From an uncultured Bilophila sp. (GTDB taxonomy: Bacteria > Desulfobacterota > Desulfovibrionia > Desulfovibrionales > Desulfovibrionaceae), in assembly GCA_959604115.1 (NCBI GenBank), contig CAUHBW010000129.1:1-9247 (forward strand): DNA of 9,247 bases. The letters are read 5' to 3'. Both the position numbers and the translations under genes were made by a program. This document shows positions 1-7,600 of the stretch, piece after piece (within the stretch, counting starts at the first letter, position 1; every line of letters starts with the position of its first letter). The notes under the pieces were generated by a model. The model was not told the DNA's origin, searched no databases, and worked only from the letters and a program-made list of their open reading frames with translations.

Positions 1-1406
1 AGAAGAACCAGCAGGACGGCCATCAGCAGGAAGAAGCCGCGGCTGCCGCCCGGAGAGAGCGATAGAAGCCCCTGCGCCGTCAGAATGGCCAGAGGCGGCA
101 GAAGCGGAACGAGCAGAACCGGCATGTTGGCGCCGAGCAACGCAAGAACGGCGAGCGTCACGATGACGCTGCACCAGAGCCAGCCCTGTCCGGGACGTTG
201 CTTGCGGTTGGTGACGATGCCTTTGAGGAAGGCTCCGAGACGTCTCCATGGAAGGAACAGCAGAAGTAGCGTCCAGGGGAGCCAGAGAAGCGCCAGCAGG
301 GCCACGATAAGCCACGAGTCGCGTCCCTGCAGCTTCCAGGCTTCAAGAAGCGGGGTCAGGTATTCGTTTTCTACGAGGGCCTTCAAAAGTTCCCTGCCGC
401 CGTCGGTAAAGGCGATCATCGTCCCCCAGGCGAGCAGCAGAACGAGCATCAGGCCGAAGGCCAGTGCGCCGTCACGGGCGCCCGCACGGCGGAACGTGCC
501 GCGCCAGATGAGGAATACGAGACTGACGAGCAGCGGCAGGATGAGGCCTAGAAGGCCGCCCGCCAGCGTGGACAGGGCGATGAGCGCAAAACCGGCGAGG
601 AGCCACAGCGGAGCGGATGCCTTGATCCATCCCCGATACAGACAGATGCTTCCGAGGGTCAGGATGGCGGCGAACAGCATGTCGCTGCCGGAGAGCCGGG
701 GCAGCCCCATGAATGACAGGCTTGCCAACAGCACGAGTCCGGCTGCGAAGGCCGTGCGCCGATCGTTTCCGGTGGCGCGGGCCAGCCCCCATGTCAAAAG
801 GATAAGGAACAAGGCCGCGAGGGCGGTGGCCAGAGGCAGCAGAAGAATCGGATAGCCGCCGAGCTGTTCCAGTCCCGCAGTCGGCTGTACGCCGGGCAGG
901 TACGCCGCCAGCGAAAGGTGCCCGATGCCGGGGATGAAGCTCAGGGCGCTCAGAAACCAATGGTAGACGGGATACATGTCCGGAGCGGGCAGACCGGAAA
1001 CGGCGACGCCGCCCAGAAGGCCGATGCTCAGATCGTGCAGGGCGTGCAGTTCCCGTCCCATGAATGTGGGAAGTGACTGGATGAACCAGAACAGGATCAG
1101 CACCAGCGGACCGGCGGCGGCCAATCCGTTGAAACAGCGGGAAGCCACGCTGGACGTCACTTCAGGCTTGCGGGCGGGCTTTTCCGGGGCGGGCGGTTCC
1201 TGCGCCGTGACCGGAGCGGCGACCGGCTCGGAAGGCTCTTGGACGGTCGGAACCTCGACGGCCTGCTGTTCGGGAGCGGCCTCCGGAGGCGTTTCCGGGG
1301 AAGGCGTTTCCGCCGGGGAAACGGTTTCCGCGACGGCGGGCTGTTCCGCGGGCGGGGCTTCGGGAACGTTCAGCTCGTCTTTCTGGGCAGGGGTGTCTGT
1401 ACTCAT
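1..1406 (-). CDS. ArnT/PMT_2-like GT-C membrane protein, 3' end beyond window
   Basis: The reading frame is open from an ATG at 1406 to the left edge (468 codons, no stop), so the C-terminus is missing. An AAGGAG ribosome site (1412-1417) lies 5 nt before the ATG. Residues 1-82 are rich in Pro, Ala and Glu and look like a disordered cytoplasmic tail. From about residue 97 onward there are many hydrophobic spans. Several stretches line up by eye with the PMT_2/ArnT glycosyltransferase family: the first loop after helix 1 (MGRELHALHDLSIG, then PDMYPVYHWFLSALS, about 116-156), a GSDMLFAAILTLG segment near 240, a GGLLGLILPLL segment near 283, and VPLLPPLAIL near 433. Such enzymes move sugars from polyprenyl-phosphate carriers to lipid or protein acceptors at the outer face of the inner membrane. 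The usual acidic pair in loop 1 and the usual Lys-Gly near 282 look replaced (Arg-Glu and Ala-Gly), so activity and substrate are uncertain. It lies 86 bp downstream of the GntR gene and may be co-transcribed with it. Confidence 0.72.
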   Translation of the reverse strand, partial: MSTDTPAQKDELNVPEAPPAEQPAVAETVSPAETPSPETPPEAAPEQQAVEVPTVQEPSEPVAAPVTAQEPPAPEKPARKPEVTSSVASRCFNGLAAAGPLVLILFWFIQSLPTFMGRELHALHDLSIGLLGGVAVSGLPAPDMYPVYHWFLSALSFIPGIGHLSLAAYLPGVQPTAGLEQLGGYPILLLPLATALAALFLILLTWGLARATGNDRRTAFAAGLVLLASLSFMGLPRLSGSDMLFAAILTLGSICLYRGWIKASAPLWLLAGFALIALSTLAGGLLGLILPLLVSLVFLIWRGTFRRAGARDGALAFGLMLVLLLAWGTMIAFTDGGRELLKALVENEYLTPLLEAWKLQGRDSWLIVALLALLWLPWTLLLLFLPWRRLGAFLKGIVTNRKQRPGQGWLWCSVIVTLAVLALLGANMPVLLVPLLPPLAILTAQGLLSLSPGGSRGFFLLMAVLLVL

Positions 1407-1492
1407 ATCTGCTCCTTCGTAGGATTTCAAAACAGCTGTCGGAGGCGACTTTATCCCAGAATCGCCCAGCCGTCAGCAAGATATCGCCCGGC

Positions 1493-2146
1493 TCAGGCCC
1501 CGAATTGTCCCATCCGTCGCCCGGATTCCCGGTAATGCTCGCGCAGCGTCGCCTCGACTTCGGCGGGGTTTCCGGTCAGCACGGCCTTGAGGATGTCCTG
1601 ATGCCGGACCACGAATTCCTGCGGCGTGAACAGGACGTTCCAGTGGTTGTAAAACAGAAATTTCGATATGTTGGCGCAGGCGGAACGGGCCATGTCCACC
1701 AGTCGTCTGTTCGCGCAGTGCTGGAGCAGGGCGTTGTGGAAGGCCTCGTCCACTTCGGAGAACTCGTACAGTCCGCCGACCTTGGGGGCCAGCCGGACCA
1801 TGTGTTCGACCATGCCCGAAAGCCGGGCGACGTCCACGGGAGTCATGGACGGCAGGGCCGAGGCTACGCCCGCGCCTTCCAGAATGCCGCCGATTTCGTA
1901 CTCGTCCTCGATTTCCTGCCGGGTCATCTTGCGGATGAACTTGCCTTTCTGTGGTTCGGAGGTGATCAGGCCGTCCTGTGCGAGGATCTGCAACGCTTCG
2001 CGGATCGGCGCGCGGCTGATGCCGAGCCGCTCGGAAAGCATGACTTCCTTTACCTGTTCGCCGGGCGCGAGTTCTCCGTCAAGGATGCAACGTTTGATGA
2101 ATTCCACAACCTGACCGCTGTACGTCTGGCGTTTGAACGTGTGCAT
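1493..2146 (-). CDS. GntR-family transcriptional regulator, FCD (FadR-like) subfamily
   Basis: This 217-residue protein has the usual length of FCD-type GntR regulators. Residues about 8-72 form the winged helix-turn-helix, with the typical SERLGISRAPIREALQIL recognition segment (38-55) and a following LITSEPQKGKF wing. Residues about 78-210 form the all-helical FCD effector domain. The metal and ligand pocket residues expected for this family are visible: Asp133 and His137 (VDEAFH), His182 (RHQDIL) and His204 (REHYRE). These proteins are dimeric repressors or activators that usually bind carboxylic acids or related metabolites. The effector cannot be told from the sequence. The ATG at 2146 has an AAGGAG site (2151-2156) 4 nt upstream. 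The gene is separated from the signalling operon to its right by a terminator and has its own probable promoter. Downstream it runs toward the membrane glycosyltransferase-like gene with no obvious terminator between them, so that gene is one possible target. Confidence 0.93.
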   Translation of the reverse strand: MHTFKRQTYSGQVVEFIKRCILDGELAPGEQVKEVMLSERLGISRAPIREALQILAQDGLITSEPQKGKFIRKMTRQEIEDEYEIGGILEGAGVASALPSMTPVDVARLSGMVEHMVRLAPKVGGLYEFSEVDEAFHNALLQHCANRRLVDMARSACANISKFLFYNHWNVLFTPQEFVVRHQDILKAVLTGNPAEVEATLREHYRESGRRMGQFGA

Positions 2147-2183
2147 AATGCTCCTTCACAAAGGATGCGGTGTCGAAGAGTGG

Positions 2184-2199
2184 GGATACGGTGATATCC
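2184..2199. repeat. Inverted repeat in the GntR leader (operator candidate)
   Basis: GGATA (2184-2188) and TATCC (2195-2199) form a perfect 5-bp inverted repeat with a 6-nt spacer. It lies in the untranslated leader of the GntR gene, downstream of the proposed -10. GntR regulators often control themselves from such positions, but a 5-bp match is weak evidence. Confidence 0.25.
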
Positions 2200-2264
2200 G
2201 GATCGTTTTTGATGCAGAAAGCGAAATGCGAATTGCGGTATGCCGTTTGAAACAGTCGTCACTT

Positions 2265-2294
2265 ATGATGTAACGGAACGAGTGCATACGTCAA
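2265..2294 (-). promoter_or_regulatory. Probable sigma70-type promoter of the GntR gene
   Basis: On the minus strand TTGACG (2294-2289) matches the -35 consensus at five of six positions. CATCAT (2270-2265) matches the -10 at four of six, with an 18-nt spacer. It lies about 120 nt upstream of the ATG at 2146, just after the terminator of the preceding operon, which is where a promoter is needed. The -10 is imperfect. Confidence 0.4.
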
Positions 2295-2295
2295 G

Positions 2296-2309
2296 ATATT
2301 CCGTAATAT
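2296..2309. repeat. Inverted repeat next to the GntR promoter -35 (operator candidate)
   Basis: ATATT (2296-2300) and AATAT (2305-2309) form a perfect 5-bp inverted repeat with a 4-nt centre. It abuts the proposed -35 on its upstream side in the minus-strand direction. It could be a regulator site or simply AT-rich promoter DNA. Confidence 0.25.
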
Positions 2310-2320
2310 TGCCATACAAG

Positions 2321-2356
2321 AAAAATGCCGCGTTTCGTTCTGTGGCGAAACGCGGC
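2321..2356 (-). terminator. Intrinsic terminator of the kinase/HD-GYP operon
   Basis: GCCGCGTTTCG (2327-2337) pairs perfectly with CGAAACGCGGC (2346-2356), an 11-bp GC-rich stem with an 8-nt loop. Read on the minus strand the hairpin is followed by A then five T (2326-2321). It lies about 106 nt past the stop of the HD-GYP gene and before the GntR promoter. On the plus strand the hairpin is followed by purines, so it should act only on minus-strand transcripts. Confidence 0.85.
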
Positions 2357-2462
2357 GGAAAGGAAAAAAACGTTCGCCGGATGTATTCCATTCCGAAAAT
2401 ACGTCGCTGCGGAACGTTGTGCGGGTCCGGGAAACGTGGTGAAGGCGATGCGGCCTTCCGTA

Positions 2463-3560
2463 TCATTCGTTCGTGGGCAACAATGGGATCTCATCGTCCG
2501 GATAATCGACGATGAGAGAGCGGAAGGCGTCCTCTTCAAGCAGGAAGGCATCGACGACGAGCGGATCGAACTGCGTGCCCCGGCCTTCCACAATGATGTT
2601 TCGGGCGGTTTCGTGGTCGAAGGCGGGCTTGTACACCCGTTTGGAGATCAGCGCGTCGTAGACGTCGGCAAGGGCCATGAGCCGCCCGGCGCGGGGGATG
2701 TCCTCCCCGGCGAGACCGCGCGGGTAGCCTTTCCCGTCCCAGCGTTCGTGGTGGGTGTAGGCGATGAGCGCGCCGATCCGGAGGAAGTCGTTGTGCCCGC
2801 CCATGCGTTTTTCGGCCCAGCTCAGGGTCTGGTAACCGAGGGTGGTGTGCTTCTTCATCTCGTTGAACTCGGCCTCGGTGAGCTTGCCGGGCTTGCGGAG
2901 AATGCTGTCCGGGATGCCGACCTTGCCCACGTCGTGCAGGGGAGCGCATACGCGGAACAGTTCGATGGTGTCGTCATCGTCGCCCCAGATGTCGGGCCGC
3001 ATGGCGCGGAGGCGCTTGGCGAGGATTTCCACGCCGTGCTGCGTGCGGCGCACGTGCGCGCCCGTTTCGTTGTCGCGCGTTTCCACCACGGAGGCGAGAC
3101 ATTCCACGGTCACGGAACGGGACAGATACAGCTCCTTGGTGCGTTCCTTGACCAGCAGATTGAGTTCGTCGTTGTACTTTTTGAGGGCGACGTGGTTCGC
3201 CACGCGCGCCCGGACGAGGCGGGGCTGGAAGGGCTTGGCGATGAAGTCCACCGCGCCGAGGTCGAGCCCTTTCGCCTCATGTTCCTCGTTGCCCATCGCG
3301 GTGATGAAGACGACGGCCATATTGCGGGTGCGGGGATCGGCCTTCAGGCGGCGGCAGACCTCGTAGCCGTCCATTTCCGGCATCATGATGTCCAGAAGGA
3401 CGATGTCGGGATGGGGTTCGGTCAGCGCCAGACGGAGGGCCGTCGGGCCGTTGGTGGCGACGCGGATGGTATATTCGTCGCGCAGGAGATCGTCCAGAAT
3501 GCGGATGTTCGCGATGGTGTCGTCGACGATGAGCACCACGGGATTTTCAGGATAGGCCAT
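2463..3560 (-). CDS. Response regulator with HD-GYP domain (cyclic di-GMP phosphodiesterase, RpfG-like)
   Basis: This 365-residue protein is of typical length for receiver-HD-GYP proteins. Residues 8-125 are a receiver domain with acidic pair Asp13/Asp14, phosphoacceptor Asp57 (LLDIMMPEMDG), Thr87 and Lys109 (AKPF). A charged helical linker (about 126-150) leads into the HD-GYP domain (about 152-350). Expected metal-binding and signature residues are all present: Glu165 and His168 (NETGAHV), His209-Asp210 with Lys213 (LHDVGKVGIPDSIL), His238, His270-His271, the Gly278-Tyr279-Pro280 motif (GKGYPRGL) and Asp299 (ALADVYDAL). Family members hydrolyse cyclic di-GMP to pGpG or GMP in the cytoplasm, with the receiver controlling activity. 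The ATG at 3560 overlaps the end of the receiver-Hpt gene by 14 bp, which suggests translational coupling; GAGGG (3567-3571) is a suitable ribosome site. It is the last gene of the operon and carries no DNA-binding domain, so it is the likely output of the phosphorelay. Confidence 0.95.
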   Translation of the reverse strand: MAYPENPVVLIVDDTIANIRILDDLLRDEYTIRVATNGPTALRLALTEPHPDIVLLDIMMPEMDGYEVCRRLKADPRTRNMAVVFITAMGNEEHEAKGLDLGAVDFIAKPFQPRLVRARVANHVALKKYNDELNLLVKERTKELYLSRSVTVECLASVVETRDNETGAHVRRTQHGVEILAKRLRAMRPDIWGDDDDTIELFRVCAPLHDVGKVGIPDSILRKPGKLTEAEFNEMKKHTTLGYQTLSWAEKRMGGHNDFLRIGALIAYTHHERWDGKGYPRGLAGEDIPRAGRLMALADVYDALISKRVYKPAFDHETARNIIVEGRGTQFDPLVVDAFLLEEDAFRSLIVDYPDDEIPLLPTNE

Positions 3561-4635
3561 TCGGTTCCCTCGGTTCCAGATCGAGAAGGCTTGCCAGATG
3601 AATCAGGCCGCTTTCGGCTTTTTCAAAATCGAACGTATCGATGGCGTGTCCGATGCCGTCGGCTTCAGCCCGGCAGCGGCCCCCGAGGAAGCGTCTGGCT
3701 TCGTCGAAGGCTTCGCGGGCGGCCGTGTTGTATTCCCGGACAAGCCGCAGGCATTCGCCCAGAGCGGGCTGGAGCCTCGGAAGGTCCGGCGCTTCTGAGT
3801 CGCCCTCCGGAGCGTCCGGAGAAGGAGGCGAGACGAGGGATTGTTCCGTGGCGGCGAGGATGCCTGACGTCGTTGTAACGTAGCCGCACAGGGTGTCAAG
3901 AAGCCCCTCGGCGTCGACGGCGGGATCGGTGCGCAAGCGGCGTTCCGTCTCCACCAGATGTTCGTAGAGATCCGTCGCGCCGATGTTGCCGCTGATGCCC
4001 TTGAGCTTGTGGACCGTCGCCAGAATCGCGGGCAGATCGCCCTGTTGCCGAGAGCGTCTGATGGCGGCGTCGGCCTCGTCGAGTTCGCGCCGGAAGTCGA
4101 GGAGCAGGCTGACGTACAGGGGCATGTTGCCCATGACTCGATCGATGCCCTGCCGTACCGCGAATCCGGGCAGCTTCAGCGTGCCGGGCAGGATGCGCGG
4201 CTCCTCGGGAACGTTCGCGGCTTTCGGCTCGGCGCCCGCGGAGGTTTCGCCCACGGGCATCGCGTAGCGGGAAAGGGCGGCCTGAAGGGCCGACACGTCG
4301 AACGGTTTGCGGGCGACGGCGGTAAAGCCTCCGGCGAGCAGGGCGGCTTCCTGCTCCTCCGTGGAGACGGCGGTGCAGGCGATGATGGGCAGAGTTTCGA
4401 ACCGGTTGTCGTTTCGGAGGATGTGCGTCAGGGTGGCGCCGTCCATGACCGGCATTTCCACATCCGAAAAGACGATCGCGTACGGTCGGGTACGGATGAG
4501 GCGCAGAGCCTCCAGACCGTTTTCGGCGGTTTCGACGGAGGCCCCGAAGGCGGACAGGATTTCGGAGGCGATTTCCAGATTGATGCTCTCGTCGTCGATG
4601 AACAGGGTGCGCGGCGCGTGTCCGGTCTGCAGCAT
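3547..4635 (-). CDS. Receiver-Hpt phosphotransfer protein
   Basis: The chosen start is the ATG at 4635, giving 362 residues; the frame stays open upstream into the kinase gene, but that part is low-complexity Arg/Pro/His-rich translation with no domain. Residues about 8-125 form a receiver with Asp14/Asp15, phosphoacceptor Asp58 (SDVEMPVMDG), Thr88 and Lys110. After a linker rich in Ala, Pro and Glu (about 127-150), residues 152-265 form an Hpt domain with the diagnostic VHKLKGISGNIGA, His209 being the phosphoryl-accepting histidine. After another Pro/Asp/Glu linker, residues 284-355 form a short helical module ending in DTFDFEKAESGLIHLASLL, a type of segment often found after Hpt domains at the ends of hybrid kinases. 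The protein looks like the detached C-terminal part of a hybrid kinase. It should take phosphate from a kinase receiver and pass it on. It starts 20 nt after the kinase stop and overlaps the HD-GYP gene by 14 bp. Confidence 0.92.
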   Translation of the reverse strand: MLQTGHAPRTLFIDDESINLEIASEILSAFGASVETAENGLEALRLIRTRPYAIVFSDVEMPVMDGATLTHILRNDNRFETLPIIACTAVSTEEQEAALLAGGFTAVARKPFDVSALQAALSRYAMPVGETSAGAEPKAANVPEEPRILPGTLKLPGFAVRQGIDRVMGNMPLYVSLLLDFRRELDEADAAIRRSRQQGDLPAILATVHKLKGISGNIGATDLYEHLVETERRLRTDPAVDAEGLLDTLCGYVTTTSGILAATEQSLVSPPSPDAPEGDSEAPDLPRLQPALGECLRLVREYNTAAREAFDEARRFLGGRCRAEADGIGHAIDTFDFEKAESGLIHLASLLDLEPREPNGLS

Positions 4636-4641
4636 GGCAAG

Positions 4642-4646
4642 TCCTC
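4642..4646 (-). promoter_or_regulatory. Ribosome site that fixes the start of the receiver-Hpt gene
   Basis: On the minus strand GAGGA lies 6 nt before the ATG at 4635, in the 20-nt gap after the kinase stop codon. This supports the internal ATG over longer versions of the frame that would overlap the kinase gene. Confidence 0.65.
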
Positions 4647-4655
4647 GGGCGGCGT

Positions 4656-7600
4656 TCAGCGCCGCGGTGAAGGGTCGTCCCGCCGGATCCATTTCGACAG
4701 GGTTGCGAGAAGGGTATGGGGATCGACGGGTTTGGCGACGTAATCCTGCATGCCTGCGGACAGGCTCTTTTCCCGGTCGCCGTTCATGGCCCGGGCGGTC
4801 ATGGCGATGATGGGCAGATCGTCGAAACGGGCGTATTCCCGCAGCAGCCTGGTGGCTCTGAGGCCGTCCATGCCGGGCATCTGAATGTCCATGAGTACGG
4901 CGTCGTAGCCGCCCTCCCAAAGTTTTTCCACGGCTTCGAGGCCGTCGTCGGCAAGGGTCACCTCGACGCCGCAGGATTGCAGTATTTCCTTGGCGACCTG
5001 CTGGTTGATGGCGTTGTCCTCCGCGAGCAGCACGCGCGCGCCCGTCAGGTGGGGGAAGGGCGGCTGGGCCGGAGCCGCGCGGCGTTCCTCCTGCGACTGC
5101 TCCGTGGCGAGCAGGGCCGCGAACAGCGCGGAAGGCGTGACGGGCTTGGGAAGCAGCAGCCGGTTGTCGTCGCGGAGGGCGGCGAGGGCGTCGGCGCGGT
5201 CACGCACGGAGGCCATGAACAGAAAGGCGGGCGGTTCGGGAATCGCGTCGCGGATGGCTCGGGCCGTGGCCTGTCCGTCCATATCCGGCATTTTCCAGTC
5301 CAGCAGGACGACGCGGAACGGGATTCCCGCGTCCGCGGCTTCGCGGCAGAGCCGCACGGCCTCTTCGCCGGAGGCGGCCGACAGGGGCTCCAGCTGGAAA
5401 TCCTTCAGCATGTCTCCGAGGATGGTCCGGGAAAGTTGGTTGTCGTCCGCTACGAGCACACGGCTTCCGTGAAGGGGATGCGAGGGCAGAAACACCCGGT
5501 TTTCCGGCTCCGCGAACGTGTCGAAGACCGCCTTGAACACGAACGCGCTGCCCTGTCCGGGAACGCTCTCCACGCGGATGTCGCCGCCCATCAGGTTGAC
5601 GAGCCGTTTGGAAATGGCGAGCCCGAGCCCCGTGCCGCCGTAACGGCGGGTGGTGGAACTGTCCGCCTGCGTGAACGATTCGAAGAGCCTGCCGAGCTGT
5701 TCCTGCGTCATGCCGATGCCCGTATCCCGGACCTCGAAGCGCAGACGTGTTTTCGTGCCGAGGAGCTGTTCCTGTTCCACGGAGACGAGGACATGCCCCG
5801 AGGCTGTGAACTTGATGGCGTTGCCCACGAGGTTCAGCAGGATCTGGGACAGCCGGAGCGCGTCGCCCTCCAGCATGGACGGCACATTCGGGTCCAGCCG
5901 GAACAGCAGCTCGAGCCCTTTTTCTTCGGCGCTGAGAACGGCGATGGAGGCGACTTCCTCCAGCACCTGATCCAGCCGGAAGCCGACGTGCTCCATGTCG
6001 AGCTTGCCCGCCTCGATTTTGGAGAAGTCGAGGATGTCGTTGATGATGCGCAGCAGCGTGCCCGCCGAGGCGCTGATCTGCGTCAGATATTCGCGCTGGC
6101 GCGGGGTGAGTTCGGTTTGCAGGGCCAGATGGCTCATCCCGATGATCCCGTTCATGGGCGGGCGGATTTCGTGGCTCATGTTGGCGAGGAAGTCGCTCTT
6201 GGCGCGGGAGGCGGTTTCGGCCTCCTCCTTGGCGTGCACGAGCTGTTTGGCCAGCGTCTTGTTCTGGGTGTCGTCCACCAGCCAGCAGATGATGCCCGGC
6301 CCGTCCTCATAGTCGGTGCGGGTGTAGGTGACGCGGAGATCGTGCGCCCGGCCTTCGGCGTCGAGCGTCTTCAGTTCCACGTCGGGCAGGGTGTCCTGCT
6401 CGGAGAGGAGCATGGCGTCGGCGTCCCGAAGCTGGGGATAGGCGCGGCCCACGTCCGTGTCCTCGCGGATGTCCATCAGCGCCTTGGCGCGGGTGTTGCT
6501 GTACCGGATGAAACCGTCGACGGCGATAAGCACGCCGATGGGGCTTGTCTCCAGCAGCTTCCGGGCCAGAGCCAGCTGTTCCGAAAGCTTTTTTTCCAGC
6601 TGCTTCTGGGTGGTCACGTCCGTGCTCAGGCTGAGCACGGCGCAAGGTTCGCCGTCGTCCCCGGTCAGAGGGACGAGCGTGGTCAGGTAGTGGCCCGTCC
6701 TGCCGTCCGCGTCGGCTCGGGTGTGGGGAATCGTCTGGTGTTCGCCCGAAACCAGCGTTCGCCGGAGCACGTTTTCGGAGAGCACGTCCCCGGCGACGGG
6801 AAAGTCGGTTCCGGGAATGCGTCCGAGGGCCTCCTCTTCGGTGAAGCCGAACAGTTTCGAGCACATGGCATTGAGTTTTCGGCAGCGGCATGCCGCGTCG
6901 AACAGGCACACGGCGGCGGGAAGGCTCTCCAGAAGGGAGTTGAGCATGGTTTCCGTGCTTCGGCGGACGAGGACTTCCCGGCGGAATTTGCGGATGACGA
7001 ACAGCGCGATCAGGACGACGGCGAGGGCGGCCAGCACGATGCCGCCCGTCAGGGTCCAGAACAGCCGCCAGTCCATTTCCGTGGTGCGCTGGATATTGAA
7101 CCAGCGGTTGTGGAAATCCTGCGCGGTTGCGGCGGGCATCGTGTCCAGCGCCTTGTCGATGATGCCGACCAGTTCGGGCCAGTCCTTGCGGACGCCGACG
7201 CGAATGGGCAGGCGGTAGGGCGTCACGGCGGCGACGGTGACGTTTTGGACGTCGTTCAGCCTGAGGATGGTGGTTCCCGCGTCGAGGACTTCGAATACGG
7301 CGGCGATATCCTTTTTTTGCAGCAGTTCCAGCGCCTCTTCCGTGGTGTGGGTCAGGACGGCCTGCACGTTCGGTTCGGCGTCCCGCAGTATGTCGAAAAG
7401 CCGTTCGCCCACGGCGGCGACCTTGTGGCCCTTGAGATCCGTCAGCTCGTTGATGAACGGCGCATCGTCCAGCATGAAAATGACGAGGGGAAGTTCCAGA
7501 TAGGATCGGGTGAACAGCAGCGCGTCGCGTGTCGACGGCACGTCGACGGCGGAAAGCTGGATGTCGAGCCTGCCCTGACTGAAGGCGTGGGCCATCTCCT

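Larger units (their letters stand above)
2147..2462. other. Non-coding gap between the GntR gene and the HD-GYP operon
   Basis: This 316-bp stretch has no convincing gene. It is visibly richer in A and T between about 2200 and 2330 than the flanking genes. It holds the terminator of the right-hand operon (2321-2356), a probable promoter for the GntR gene (2265-2294), and two short inverted repeats (2184-2199 and 2296-2309). Short frames crossing it show no recognisable protein and overlap these sites. Confidence 0.7.

Noticed and set aside
85..855. A 256-codon plus-strand frame rich in Arg and Ser
   Set aside because: It is antisense to the membrane protein at 1-1406, whose minus-strand translation shows clear membrane helices and a good ribosome site.
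1407..1492. Possible separate promoter for the membrane protein (TTGCTG with GGATAA or GATAAA on the minus strand)
   Set aside because: The -35 matches only three of six bases and the -10 is weak. Read-through from the GntR gene is as likely.
2441..2458. Hairpin GAAGGC/GCCTTC just after the HD-GYP stop codon
   Set aside because: The stem is only 6 bp and no T-run follows on the minus strand. The hairpin at 2327-2356 is the better terminator.
2325..3878. A 517-codon open frame on the plus strand
   Set aside because: It is antisense to the HD-GYP gene and part of the receiver-Hpt gene and begins inside the terminator hairpin. No domain is visible.
4636..4920. N-terminal extension of the receiver-Hpt frame into the kinase gene
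   Set aside because: The added residues are low-complexity Arg/Pro/His translation from another frame of the kinase receiver. The ATG at 4635 has a ribosome site and starts just before the receiver domain.
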